Shown here: piece by piece, positions 15,163 through 23,186 of the stretch
Numbering within the stretch: position 1 is the stretch's first letter
How the letters are laid out: each line of letters opens with the position of its first letter
Assembly: GCA_045612485.1 (NCBI GenBank)
Contig: JAZKZE010000122.1
Span: forward strand, 1-32,295
DNA length: 32,295 bases
Origin: RGIG5327 sp045612485
GTDB lineage: Bacteria; Verrucomicrobiota; Lentisphaeria; Victivallales; UBA1829
Direction of reading: 5' to 3'
Notes under the pieces: generated by a model
Told to the model about the DNA's origin: nothing
Databases searched by the model: none
Seen by the model: only the letters and a program-made list of their open reading frames with translations
Made by a program: the position numbers and the translations under genes

Positions 15163-17184
15163 ATGGCGGCAAAAGCAAAAAAGAAAAAGAAACACTTTTC
15201 AGACAGGAATGCCTTCCGTGACAAACAGCTTCTGCGCGGCAGATTCAGCGGAAACATCAATGGTTACGGCTTTGTGGCAAGGGAAGACGGCGTTACTCCC
15301 GATATTTTCATCCCCGCAGGAAAAACAAAAGAAGCCATTACCGGCGATATTGTGGAATTCACCCTTCTTCCCGGAGGTATACGCGGGCCCATAGGGATCG
15401 TTACTTCCATTGTTTCCAGAACCGTAAAAGAACTTACCGGCATCCTTCTCTCCCAGAGATTTCTTCAACCCCTTGACAACCGTTTCCCCGGAAAGATCAA
15501 GTTGAAAGGCACCCTCAAAGGCGGGAAAAAAGGCGATTGGCTGAGGGTGAAACTGCTTCCTTCCAATACAGATATAAATGATGCAGGCAAAAAGAAGAAA
15601 CGCAAGCAAAACAGTGAAGGAAACAGTTTTCCCGCAGACCTTGCCGCAGAAGTCATTACCAGGATAGGAAAAGCGGGCTGTGTGGAAGCGGATCTTGCCG
15701 CAGTCGCTGCCGAATACGGAATAGAAGAACCCTATACCGAAGCGGAAAATGCCGCTGCAATGCGCATCCGGCCCAGAGAAACTCCTGAACGGAAAGATAT
15801 GACAAAGTCCTATACCGTCACCATTGACCCCGGCGACGCAAAAGATTTTGATGACGCTCTTTCCATTGATACCGGCAAACGCAGAGGTGAGATCCTTCTG
15901 GGAGTGCATATTGCAGATGTGGCTACCTTCATCCGGCCGGGTTCCCGCTTTGCCCAAAGTGCGGAAAAACGCTGTTTCTCCTCCTATATGCCGGGAATGT
16001 TCCGCCCCATGCTGCCCAAAACTCTTACAGCAAAGATGAGTTTGCAGGAAAATACGGTAAGTAAAGCCCATACCATTCTTTTCACTGTTAGAAAAGAGGA
16101 CGGAAAAATCCTTTCCTGTAAAAGATTCCACTCTCTTGTAAAGATCCGCAAAAGACTGGATTATGATACCGTACAGAGTTTTCTGGACGATCCGGAAAAC
16201 AACACCCCTTCCGACTGGAACAAAACTTTGAAACAGAAAGTAACTCTTCTGGCAGATCTTGCCCGGAAAATGCGGCAGATCCGGAAAAAAGAGGAACTTT
16301 TCCTCAATCTCGAAACCAGAGAAGTAAGGGCTCTTGTAGATCCGGAACAGATGATCATTACCGGACTGCGTACGGAAAAACAGCGGGAAGCGGAACTTCT
16401 TGTAGAAGAGTTCATGCTCGCCGCCAACAGTGCCGCGGCAGAGGAGATGATCACAAAAAATATTCCCGCCCTTTACCGTATCCATGATGAACCTGCAAGA
16501 GAAAAGATCATGGAATTTATGGAAATGGTACATCACAGTTTCAATCTCCGTCCGGGGGATCTTACTTTCCGGAAGGATTGCTGCAGATTTTTTGATTCTC
16601 TTTCCTCCACTCCCAAAAACGGGATCATTTTTTCTTCCTTTCTGCGTTCCCTGCCCAGAGCTGCATACAGTAACGCTCCTTCCCTGCACTATGGACTGGG
16701 CAAAACCATGTACTGCCACTTTACCAGCCCCATACGCCGTTACACAGATCTTCTGATCCACCAGCAATTATGGGCCGCCGATGAAGGGAAAAAACTTTTT
16801 CCGGAAGAATTTTTCCTGGAAAAAGCGGTGTACTGTACCGCTAAGGAATTTCAGACAGACGAAGCATATTTTGCCGCAAATGACAGAATGAAACTCAATT
16901 ACCTTCTGCATTCCGGTGTTCTGGAAGAAGGCTCCATGCAGACTTTTGAAGGGATCATAGCCAAAGTTTCAGCGGCAGGGATCCTGTGCGATATTCCTGA
17001 ACTTGGTATTTACGGGTTTGTTCCCATGAAATATCTGGAAACAAGGATGCGCTACCGGGCAAGGGAAGGAAGATACAGAGCGGAAAAAGGAAGAGGCGGG
17101 TATAAAACAGGAAATTATATCTATCTTGTGGCAGACCGGATCGATCCCGCTGCGGGAAAAGCAGTATTCCGGCCTGTAAGCTGA
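15163..17184 (+). CDS. rnr: Ribonuclease R/II family 3'-5' exoribonuclease
   Basis: The enzyme degrades RNA from the 3' end and, in the R form, unwinds structured RNA such as defective rRNA and tRNA. The 673-residue product begins with a lysine-rich tail, then a cold-shock-like domain (GNINGYGFVAREDGVTPDIF) and a second OB domain interrupted by a KKKKRK stretch near residue 147. The RNB catalytic domain carries TIDPGDAKDFDDALSI near residues 220-235 with the metal-binding aspartates, and CHFTSPIRRYTDL with the substrate-end arginines. A C-terminal S1 domain follows (TFEGIIAKVSAAGI). It is slightly shorter than most RNase R proteins (700-800), and the S1 domain ends without the usual basic tail. 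It is convergent with the sigma factor gene, with a 16-base gap. Confidence 0.93.
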   Translation: MAAKAKKKKKHFSDRNAFRDKQLLRGRFSGNINGYGFVAREDGVTPDIFIPAGKTKEAITGDIVEFTLLPGGIRGPIGIVTSIVSRTVKELTGILLSQRFLQPLDNRFPGKIKLKGTLKGGKKGDWLRVKLLPSNTDINDAGKKKKRKQNSEGNSFPADLAAEVITRIGKAGCVEADLAAVAAEYGIEEPYTEAENAAAMRIRPRETPERKDMTKSYTVTIDPGDAKDFDDALSIDTGKRRGEILLGVHIADVATFIRPGSRFAQSAEKRCFSSYMPGMFRPMLPKTLTAKMSLQENTVSKAHTILFTVRKEDGKILSCKRFHSLVKIRKRLDYDTVQSFLDDPENNTPSDWNKTLKQKVTLLADLARKMRQIRKKEELFLNLETREVRALVDPEQMIITGLRTEKQREAELLVEEFMLAANSAAAEEMITKNIPALYRIHDEPAREKIMEFMEMVHHSFNLRPGDLTFRKDCCRFFDSLSSTPKNGIIFSSFLRSLPRAAYSNAPSLHYGLGKTMYCHFTSPIRRYTDLLIHQQLWAADEGKKLFPEEFFLEKAVYCTAKEFQTDEAYFAANDRMKLNYLLHSGVLEEGSMQTFEGIIAKVSAAGILCDIPELGIYGFVPMKYLETRMRYRAREGRYRAEKGRGGYKTGNYIYLVADRIDPAAGKAVFRPVS

Positions 17185-17200
17185 GAAAAAGAAAAAAGCT

Positions 17201-17908
17201 TTATTCAACAGGGGGAGTTTCTTCAGAAGGGGAACCGGTTTCCGGCGAAGCCTCTCCATGGTGTGCCGGAAGGGGTTTGTGCATAAGAGAAGCACTCTCC
17301 ACAGGATATTCTTTTGCAAGTTTTCCTGCGATCTTTGCCAGTTTATTTTCCACACGGGAGCGTATGGAATAGATACTTACCAGGGAAAGCCCGGAGAAAG
17401 AGGCAACCTTTGAAGGTGTTACTTTCTGGATTTCCAGCATATAAAAGATCTGATAATGTTTGGGGGAGATCTCCTGTTTCAGACATTTCAGACAATTTTT
17501 CAGAAACACATTTTCCCACTCATCCATAAAACAATCATCCAGAGCAGCATCCGGAGAAAGGGATTCATAGGGAACATCTTCCAGAATGGGGGAATTATCG
17601 GGGATATGGACGCAGAAGGATTCTTTTCTGTAATATCTCCGCAGAATATCCGCCGCCTTTGCCCTGATGATCCTTTTCAGATAATCCCGGAACCTGCCTT
17701 TGGCGGGATCATATTGAAAATTACTGCTGTTTTTACTTACGGCGATCATGACTTCCTGAATGAGATCATCCAGCTGTTCATTTTTCAAGCCGCAATCTTT
17801 TCCGTGAAGGCGGATCAAACTGGAATAAGCGGTAAAAAATGTTTCCCACACCTGACTCTGACTGTCTTTCAGGCTGCGGATCACATCCGGTCGTGTCGTA
17901 AAACTCAT
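17201..17908 (-). CDS. ECF-like sigma-70 family RNA polymerase sigma factor
   Basis: The 235-residue protein has sigma region 2 (about 18-95, with DLIQEVMIAVSKN and the -10-reading FRDYLKRIIRAKAADILRR) and region 4 (about 135-200, a helix-turn-helix at VASFSGLSLVSIYSIRSRVENKLAKI). It lacks regions 1 and 3, so it is ECF-like. A tail of about 35 residues rich in Pro, Glu and Ser (PETGSPSEETPPVE) follows region 4 and is unusual. It might be a regulatory arm in place of an anti-sigma factor, since no anti-sigma gene is adjacent. Its promoter carries a 20-bp perfect palindrome over the -35 element. The ribosome-binding site is weak. The target genes are unknown. Confidence 0.88.
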   Translation of the reverse strand: MSFTTRPDVIRSLKDSQSQVWETFFTAYSSLIRLHGKDCGLKNEQLDDLIQEVMIAVSKNSSNFQYDPAKGRFRDYLKRIIRAKAADILRRYYRKESFCVHIPDNSPILEDVPYESLSPDAALDDCFMDEWENVFLKNCLKCLKQEISPKHYQIFYMLEIQKVTPSKVASFSGLSLVSIYSIRSRVENKLAKIAGKLAKEYPVESASLMHKPLPAHHGEASPETGSPSEETPPVE

Positions 17909-17987
17909 AAAAGACGCGGCTTCCTCTGCTACTGTTTAATACTACTATTTATTACCATTGTCTCCTGTTTCATGGAATACTGAAAGC

Positions 17988-18016
17988 AATATATATCACA
18001 AACAAATAATTTGCAA
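17988..18016 (-). promoter_or_regulatory. Promoter of the sigma factor gene
   Basis: On the minus strand TTGCAA (18016-18011) and TATATT (17993-17988) have a 17-base spacer. The inferred start site is about 72 bases before the ATG. The -35 sits inside the palindrome at 18004-18023. Confidence 0.6.
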
Positions 18017-18023
18017 ATTATTT
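18004..18023. promoter_or_regulatory. 20-bp perfect palindrome, candidate operator
   Basis: AAATAATTTG followed by its exact reverse complement covers the -35 hexamer of the sigma factor promoter. The position suits a dimeric repressor that blocks RNA polymerase. AT-rich DNA makes chance palindromes more likely, but a 20-bp perfect one at a promoter is notable. Confidence 0.5.
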
Positions 18024-18389
18024 TTTACAATATTTTTCTGAATTTATACTCATTTACTGTTTTTTATATGTTTATAATTGTTTAAAGTTTCCTTATACCG
18101 GATCACGGGAATACCGACAGGGAGATCTTTTTCCTTTCCGCGACAGGAAACAATACTTTCCAATACTGCTTTTTTCTCTCCCTTCTTTCTCTTACTTTTT
18201 CTATTCAGCAATCTGTTATTATCCGTATGGCGCAGTTTTTTTATTATATTTCGTTTACATTCATATCCTCACTCATCCCTTACTGCCCGCCCCGGCTCCT
18301 CCGGCAGACAATATTTTCTCCTTTTTCCGCAAATTTATGGGCTAAATATGAAAAATAATAAAAAAATCAAAAAAAAATCAGAAATCGAC

Positions 18390-18417
18390 TTGAAAAAATT
18401 AAAAAGAGAAGTATATT
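18390..18417 (+). promoter_or_regulatory. Sigma70-type promoter of tRNA-Ala
   Basis: TTGAAA (18390-18395) and TATATT (18412-18417) have a 16-base spacer. The flanks CGAC, AGAGAAG and AGT match the tRNA-Asn promoter. Confidence 0.75.
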
Positions 18418-18439
18418 AGTAAGCATTGAAACAATTTGC

Positions 18440-18516
18440 GGGGTATTAGCTCAGTTGGCTAGAGCGCGTCGCTGGCAGCGACGAGGTCATCGGTTCAAGC
18501 CCGATATACTCCACCA
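18440..18516 (+). tRNA. tRNA-Ala (anticodon GGC)
   Basis: The acceptor stem pairs GGGGTAT (18440-18446) with ATACTCC (18506-18512), followed by A18513 and an encoded CCA (18514-18516). The D-arm is TAGCTCAGTTGGCTAGAGC. The anticodon stem CGTCG/CGACG closes loop CTGGCAG with GGC at 18474-18476. The T-arm is ATCGG-TTCAAGC-CCGAT. It reads GCC and GCU. It has its own promoter and terminator. Confidence 0.96.
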
Positions 18517-18524
18517 GGCTTCAC

Positions 18525-18557
18525 AAAGGCAACCAAAGAAATTTGGTTGCCTTTTTT
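18525..18557 (+). terminator. Intrinsic terminator of tRNA-Ala
   Basis: AAAGGCAACCAAA (18525-18537) pairs with TTTGGTTGCCTTT (18542-18554) around loop GAAA, ending in six Ts. Confidence 0.9.
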
Positions 18558-18559
18558 AC

Positions 18560-18671
18560 GCCCGGGCAAGCCATCGGCGAAGACCGGAGCGGAAATTGGC
18601 GACAGCCAAAGTGAAGCCTGCCACGGCGTAGCGGTGCAAAGCACCACGAAGCCGGGCTAACTGGCAAGTTA
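18560..18671 (+). repeat. GC-rich multi-hairpin segment before the GIY-YIG gene
   Basis: GCCCGG (18560-18565) pairs with CCGGGC (18652-18657) and encloses at least two hairpins: TTGGC-GACA-GCCAA (18596-18609) and GGTGC-AAA-GCACC (18633-18645). A further hairpin, TAACT-GGCA-AGTTA (18658-18671), follows. Base composition is far more GC-rich than the surrounding intergenic DNA. It lies between the tRNA-Ala terminator and the GIY-YIG ribosome-binding site, and could be a folded RNA leader or a structured mobile-element end. Confidence 0.55.
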
Positions 18672-18693
18672 CCTCTAATGGAGAATATTCGGA

Positions 18694-18942
18694 ATGACAA
18701 AATTCTACTATGTGTACTTATTGATCGATGTTGCGACGGAAACGCACCGTTACACCGGAGTTACCGAAGATTTAACTGCCCGTCTTGCCAAACACAACGC
18801 CGGCGAAGTTCCACACACCTCAAAGTTTAAACCGTGGAAAATTGAAACTGCCATTGCGTTTTCATCAAAGGAAAAAGCCTATGCGTTTGAAGCATATCTT
18901 AAAACCCACAGTAGCAGAAGTTTCGCCAACCGCCACTTCTGA
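18694..18942 (+). CDS. Small GIY-YIG nuclease-domain protein
   Basis: This 82-residue single-domain protein belongs to the GIY-YIG family (UPF0213-like). The GIY strand is YVYLL (residues 6-10) and the YIG strand is RYTGVT (19-24). Arg30 in LTARLAKHN, the FKPWKIE segment, Glu66 in AFEAYLK and the C-terminal FANRHF are where the catalytic and metal-binding residues are expected. All key positions are kept, so it may be an active endonuclease. The start has GGAG about 10 bases upstream. It is flanked by hairpin-rich DNA on both sides (18560-18671 and 19021-19080), next to a tRNA gene, which suggests a small mobile or repeat-associated unit. Natural substrates of such stand-alone proteins are unknown. 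Confidence 0.85.
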   Translation: MTKFYYVYLLIDVATETHRYTGVTEDLTARLAKHNAGEVPHTSKFKPWKIETAIAFSSKEKAYAFEAYLKTHSSRSFANRHF

Positions 18943-19020
18943 AACCTGTAATCCGACCCGCTTGAAACAAGTCAAATCCTCTAAAATCGGCAAATCCTAT
19001 AACCTTCCAGTAAAGATTTC

Positions 19021-19080
19021 GAGGGGGACTTGACCCCCTCTCAAATCCCCCTCAAACGCAAAGTTGAGTTTACAAAACTC
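19021..19080. repeat. Hairpin-rich segment after the GIY-YIG gene
   Basis: GAGGGGG (19021-19027) can pair with CCCCCTC at 19034-19040 or with a second copy at 19047-19053. A further hairpin, GAGTTT-ACA-AAACTC, is at 19066-19080. The competing pairings could form a terminator-like or element-end structure. The rest of the gap 18943-19214 shows nothing recognisable. Confidence 0.5.
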
Positions 19081-19214
19081 TATACTACCCATTTTTGATT
19101 TCAGCGAACCAGTGTCCTCACGAAAGAAACAACTTCCGCTGCTCTTCCCAGCTTTCCGGAATACTGATCCTGTACTTTTTTCCGTTCAGTATTTCAGGAA
19201 AAAGAGTAAACAGG

Positions 19215-19484
19215 TTATTTACTTTTCAACATGCTTTCAATTTCTTTCAACGCCTTTGCAATCTGATCCGGACAGGATGTGGGTTTCCCGCCGCAAGTGA
19301 TCCCTTCAAGGCGGCGTATTGCCTCCTGTACGGTCATTCCGGGCAGAAGACGGCTTATCCCTTGCAAATTGCCGTGACAGCCTCCGGTAACGGCGAGAGA
19401 AAGGATCACTGACTCTTTTTCATCAATATCAAACTCATAATGGGTACTGCATACAAAATCGCAGGGAGTGTATTCAAATTTCAT
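19215..19484 (-). CDS. TSCPD domain-containing protein (TIGR03905-like)
   Basis: The 89-residue protein carries the short motif TSCPDQIAKAL near the C-terminus that names the family. CHGNLQGISRLLPGM and ITCGGKPTSCPD hold its conserved cysteines. TSCPD domains also form the C-terminal part of vitamin B12-dependent ribonucleotide reductases, where they may bind metal or assist the active site; the function of stand-alone copies is not established. AGGA lies a few bases before the ATG. It lies downstream of rpsT beyond a terminator, so it is either expressed by read-through or from an unseen promoter. Confidence 0.85.
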   Translation of the reverse strand: MKFEYTPCDFVCSTHYEFDIDEKESVILSLAVTGGCHGNLQGISRLLPGMTVQEAIRRLEGITCGGKPTSCPDQIAKALKEIESMLKSK

Positions 19485-19509
19485 TTTTCATCCTGGGATA
19501 ATATTTTGT

Positions 19510-19543
19510 TTAAAAAAGAAAAGAGACGGTTTTCACCGTCTCT
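19510..19543 (-). terminator. Intrinsic terminator of rpsT
   Basis: AGAGACGG (19522-19529) pairs with CCGTCTCT (19536-19543). On the minus strand the stem is followed by TTTCTTTTTT. It is placed 31 bases after the rpsT stop. Confidence 0.85.
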
Positions 19544-19574
19544 CATCGTACAGAAAAAAACTTTCTCAAAAAGC

Positions 19575-19874
19575 TCAAGCATCAGCTTTGGGAGCTGCGG
19601 TCTTGGCAACGAGTGTTCCAAGACGGGATTTTTTACGATCAGCTTTGTTCTTGTGGAAAGTACCGCTTTTCACAGCTTTGTCAAGAGCAGCATACTGGGC
19701 TTTGAGCAGTTCAAAAGCCTGATCTTTGTCACCGGCAGCAACAGCAGCACGGAGTTTCTTTTCCATTGTGCTGATAGCATTTCTGCGGGATTTGTGACGA
19801 ATGCGTGCTTCTTCGCTCTGACGGTGGGTTTTCACTGCAGATTTTCTTACCTTTACGATTTTCTGGTCCGCCAT
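19575..19874 (-). CDS. rpsT: 30S ribosomal protein S20 (bS20)
   Basis: bS20 is a helical protein that binds 16S rRNA early in 30S assembly. The 99-residue product is basic, with RKSAVKTHRQSEEARIRHKSR and KSGTFHKNKADRKKSRL, which match the three-helix family. The Ala-rich C-terminus is slightly longer than usual. AAAGGA precedes the ATG. It is monocistronic, with a promoter at 19928-19956 and a terminator at 19510-19543. Confidence 0.96.
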   Translation of the reverse strand: MADQKIVKVRKSAVKTHRQSEEARIRHKSRRNAISTMEKKLRAAVAAGDKDQAFELLKAQYAALDKAVKSGTFHKNKADRKKSRLGTLVAKTAAPKADA

Positions 19875-19927
19875 GGGAATATCCTTTCATTATAATAAAA
19901 AATGTTGTTTTGCACTTATAAACCTTT

Positions 19928-19956
19928 AATATACACTCTGAACATGATTTTTTCCA
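19928..19956 (-). promoter_or_regulatory. Promoter of rpsT
   Basis: On the minus strand TGGAAA (19956-19951) and TATATT (19933-19928) have a 17-base spacer. The -10 and spacing fit the window's pattern; the -35 is weaker. Confidence 0.5.
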
Positions 19957-20003
19957 GTAGGAAACCTTTTTTTTTGCAAAAAAACTTTCCTTTTTCTTTT
20001 CTT

Positions 20004-22184
20004 TCAACTCAAAGAACGGAAAAAATTGAAATGGGAAACCTCCTTCATCTTCTCATTTTCCCCTTCCGGAAGCCTCTTATCAACGAGATAAACCGTATTG
20101 GGGACAACCTCCTGCGGGATCTTCATCAGACTTTCCGGATAAAGCACAGTAAGAACTCCTTCTTTCTTTACAAGGAATCTTTCCCTGTCGGAAGCCTCCA
20201 GATATTCCGTATTCTCCACCTTCGCCCTTGTGGCAAAAAGTACAACATGCCCTTCACCGTAAAGAAGAAGTTTCAAAGGACTCTTTTCCGCCAGAAGAAG
20301 CATATCTTCTTTTCCCAGTTCCGTATGGATCATCCCTTCCGCTGCCCCGAGTTCCATAAATTCCGCCGCAGCAAAACTGTTGGCAAGGGGAAGAGGGGCG
20401 GAAAGAATAAGTTTGAGTTTTTTATCTGCAAATCTTTTTTGCAGAAGAAATCCCCCCGGGGAGGCTATATAAAACTCCCTCACGCCTTTTTTTTCTGCAA
20501 GATCCCTGATTTTCCTCTCCTGTTCCCCGATGCTTTTTTCCGGCAGAAAGAAGGGATAAAAGCGTTCTCTGTCCTCTTTTACAAGTATGCGTTCTTTTTC
20601 TTCAGTGCAGGAAACAGATCTCATGTTTTCATAATCCAGCAGAAGTTTTCTCTTATTTTCCAGACAGGAATTTTTCAAAAGTTCTTCAGAAATATTTTCC
20701 AGACACCAGTCTTTAAATTTTCTGCGGATCTCTTTCAAAAGACTTGCAGGAAAGAAAAACTCCCCTTCAACAATACACTTTCCACATTCCGGAATAAAAG
20801 GCAATTCCCCCATCCGGTCAAAAGCACGGGCAAGTTCTTCCGGAGAGAAAGCATGTCTCTCCGCCGGGGCAAGAGAAAGTTTCCCCTGCCACACTTTCCC
20901 GGGAACAAGAGGGAATTTTATGGTAAGAGAGTCTTGCGTCAATTCAAGATCAAGCACCGTTTCCGGCTTGAACGGCGCCAGCTTGCTGATCCTGCTTTCC
21001 ATCCGGCTTCCCGCTTCCCCGATACGGTAAATGACACCGTTGCGGGGAATATTTTTTCCTTTAGTTCCGATAATACATTTTGTCCCGGGAAGAGCCTTTA
21101 CACATTCCTTACCGTTTACTTTCAGAGAAAGTACACAGAAGACCTCCCCGGTATCACCGCCATCGCCCTGCACCCGGAGAAAATCCCCAATATGCACTCT
21201 GCCCGCAAGTACGGTTTCCAGAGCATTGGGGAGAACTCTTCCCACTTTTCCGCAATACTGGCCAATACCCCCCACCTCTCCGGAACGGATCACTTTCTGC
21301 GCCGTTTCCTTCTTATAAAATCCCAGAGAGGAGACACGGGAGGCGGTACGGGCAAAAAGTTTTTCCGCCTCTTTCAATGCCTCCGGAAAATCCTTTTCGG
21401 AAGCATCCAGAAGCATACGGTATGCTCTGGTGACATTACTGACATAATCCGGCTTCCGCAGCCGTCCTTCGATCTTCAATGAAGCGATCCCCATTTTCCG
21501 GAACTCCGGAATAAGAGAATATGCCGCAAGATCTCCCGTGGAAAGAAAAAATCCCTCTTTACCTTTATCATTGCGGAACATTCTGCGGCAGGGCTGTTTG
21601 CATTTTCCCCGGTTCCCGCTTGCCCCGCCGAACCAGGAGGAAAGCAGACAGGAACCGGAAAGACAGCAGCATAATGCGCCATGTACAAAAACTTCCAATT
21701 CCAACGGACTTTTTTCTGCAATAAGTTTCAATTCCTCCAGAGTGGTCTGCCGTTCCAGAATGACCCGTTTGATCCCCATGGAAGCGGCAACAGCAATATC
21801 ATCAGAATTATGCAGAGCCATCTGGGTGGAACCGTGAATGGTCAGGCGGGGAAAATACTCCCGGATCATGCGCACGATACCGAAATCCTGTACGATCACC
21901 GCATCCGGATGCAGATATTCCAGTTCCGCAAGGAAATCAGCGGCCTCCGCTATTTCACTCTCCCGCAATACCGTATTGAATGTAGTATAGACCTTTTTCC
22001 CTTTTTCATGGGCATAACGGATCAATGAACCATATTCTTCAAAAGTAAAATTACCTGACCGTTCCCGGGCATTAAACTTTTTCAAACCGGCATACACCGC
22101 ATCCGCCCCGGCGTCAAACGCCGCAAGAGCGCAATTCATATCCCCGGCGGGCGCAAGTAATTCCATTTTCTTTTCTTCTCTCAT
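20004..22184 (-). CDS. U32 family peptidase (RlhA/TrhP-like RNA hydroxylation factor)
   Basis: The 726-residue protein starts with the U32 signature ELLAPAGDMNCALAAFDAGADAVYAG and has FVHGALCCCLSGSC and GNRGKCKQPCRR (residues about 168-200), whose cysteines are thought to bind an iron-sulfur cluster. A long C-terminal region with KIEGRLRKPDYVSNVTRAYR follows. Long two-part members such as E. coli RlhA hydroxylate 23S rRNA, while the shorter TrhP acts on tRNA U34; proteolysis has been shown only for some relatives. By length this is RlhA-like, but the RNA target cannot be read from sequence. Its ATG overlaps the stop of the upstream gene in ATGA (22181-22184), implying coupled translation. A second ATG at 22166 would give MELLAPAGD. 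Confidence 0.88.
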   Translation of the reverse strand: MREEKKMELLAPAGDMNCALAAFDAGADAVYAGLKKFNARERSGNFTFEEYGSLIRYAHEKGKKVYTTFNTVLRESEIAEAADFLAELEYLHPDAVIVQDFGIVRMIREYFPRLTIHGSTQMALHNSDDIAVAASMGIKRVILERQTTLEELKLIAEKSPLELEVFVHGALCCCLSGSCLLSSWFGGASGNRGKCKQPCRRMFRNDKGKEGFFLSTGDLAAYSLIPEFRKMGIASLKIEGRLRKPDYVSNVTRAYRMLLDASEKDFPEALKEAEKLFARTASRVSSLGFYKKETAQKVIRSGEVGGIGQYCGKVGRVLPNALETVLAGRVHIGDFLRVQGDGGDTGEVFCVLSLKVNGKECVKALPGTKCIIGTKGKNIPRNGVIYRIGEAGSRMESRISKLAPFKPETVLDLELTQDSLTIKFPLVPGKVWQGKLSLAPAERHAFSPEELARAFDRMGELPFIPECGKCIVEGEFFFPASLLKEIRRKFKDWCLENISEELLKNSCLENKRKLLLDYENMRSVSCTEEKERILVKEDRERFYPFFLPEKSIGEQERKIRDLAEKKGVREFYIASPGGFLLQKRFADKKLKLILSAPLPLANSFAAAEFMELGAAEGMIHTELGKEDMLLLAEKSPLKLLLYGEGHVVLFATRAKVENTEYLEASDRERFLVKKEGVLTVLYPESLMKIPQEVVPNTVYLVDKRLPEGENEKMKEVSHFNFFRSLS

Positions 22185-23185
22185 TTTTCCAGTTCCGGTA
22201 TGGAAAAAGCAGGATCTTTTTCCTTTAATTTTCCATAAACTTTTTTCATGGCATTTATTCCCTCCATACGTCTGTCAAGACAGATACCGTCCTTTATCTG
22301 GGCAATGGCATTTCCCGCCATATAGGCGGAAAAAAGCAGACAGGCATATTTCTTTTCCGCAGCGGTCCCCTCTACAAGACTGCGGTACCATACAAGATCC
22401 TCATCCACCATCTTCACAATGACCAGACTGCTTTCATTGACAAAAGAAGAAAGTGCCTGGGCTTCCTCCATGGCATCCGGAGGAGAAGAAAGAAGTTTCC
22501 CGTAAGAAACAAGCAGGATCTTTCGCAATTCTTCCGGGACAGTGACCTTTTCCCCTTCGTAAAAGGAAGAAACAAGAGAGGATACAAAACGGTTGAAAAA
22601 TTGCGGCAGGACTTTTACCGGCATGGGAATACGCTGCGGAAGAAAATCGATCCTTACAATATTCCCCCTGTAAAAAGCAATAAATCTGCATGCAGGAAAA
22701 AATGTTTTTTTCTCTCCGGTCTGATACAGCTGCCATCTGCCCCGCACCACTTTACCGGCAAGGGCGGAAACAGCAAAATCTCTCTCAAAAAGCAGCTTGA
22801 AATTTCCGCCGTGATCCTTTTTCAACTGGGCCGCAAAATCTGCAAAAAGTTTTTCCTTTATTTTCCGGTTTTCCTTTGTATGGGGATCATCAGACAAAAT
22901 CTTCTGTTCCATTTTTCCGCAAAAGACCTGAAATTCAGCTCCGGCAGGGGAAACTTTGTAAGAAACTGTTTTTCCCCCGGGAACATTTCTTACTGTCCCT
23001 TTCCGGAAAGGGACAACGACCGGCGGCAGGGCTTCCATGATCTCTTTTTCCGTATGGAATTTTTCCCCTGCCGGACAGGGTACAACGCAGGAGAGCAGAG
23101 AAGAAAAACAGAATATAAGCAATATTCTTTTCCCCGGCAAAAGGGCTGTAAACACACTTTTCTTTTTCCGCTCTTTCATAAACAT
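22181..23185 (-). CDS. Unknown exported protein, possible lipoprotein
   Basis: I do not recognise this 334-residue protein. A basic start (MFMKERKKKS) and a hydrophobic stretch (ILLIFCFSSLL) form an export signal. LLSC at 30-33 could be a lipobox with Cys33 as lipid anchor; CPAG at 37-40 is an alternative signal peptidase I site. The rest is a mix of helices and strands with no transmembrane segment, such as the hydrophobic LLFSAYMAGNAIAQIKDG segment. It starts one base after the esterase stop and overlaps the U32 gene by four bases, so the three genes form a tight operon. Position alone does not reveal its job. Confidence 0.75.
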   Translation of the reverse strand: MFMKERKKKSVFTALLPGKRILLIFCFSSLLSCVVPCPAGEKFHTEKEIMEALPPVVVPFRKGTVRNVPGGKTVSYKVSPAGAEFQVFCGKMEQKILSDDPHTKENRKIKEKLFADFAAQLKKDHGGNFKLLFERDFAVSALAGKVVRGRWQLYQTGEKKTFFPACRFIAFYRGNIVRIDFLPQRIPMPVKVLPQFFNRFVSSLVSSFYEGEKVTVPEELRKILLVSYGKLLSSPPDAMEEAQALSSFVNESSLVIVKMVDEDLVWYRSLVEGTAAEKKYACLLFSAYMAGNAIAQIKDGICLDRRMEGINAMKKVYGKLKEKDPAFSIPELEK

Positions 23186-23186
23186 A

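Larger units (their letters stand above)
17909..18439. other. AT-rich intergenic region sigma factor / tRNA-Ala
   Basis: There is no gene here. Near the left is the sigma factor promoter (17988-18016) with its palindrome (18004-18023). At the right is the tRNA-Ala promoter (18390-18417). Between about 18100 and 18350 is pyrimidine-rich DNA in which I see no coding or structured element. Confidence 0.6.

Noticed and set aside
18694..19080. GIY-YIG gene as part of a group I intron or a classical insertion sequence
   Set aside because: No intron-like core, interrupted host gene, target-site duplication or terminal inverted repeats of IS type could be seen.
19959..19991. AGGAAA...TTTCCT near-palindrome with long T and A runs as terminator of the U32 operon
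   Set aside because: The pairing is mostly homopolymer A:T with mismatches, and it overlaps the rpsT promoter region. It cannot be told from low-complexity DNA.
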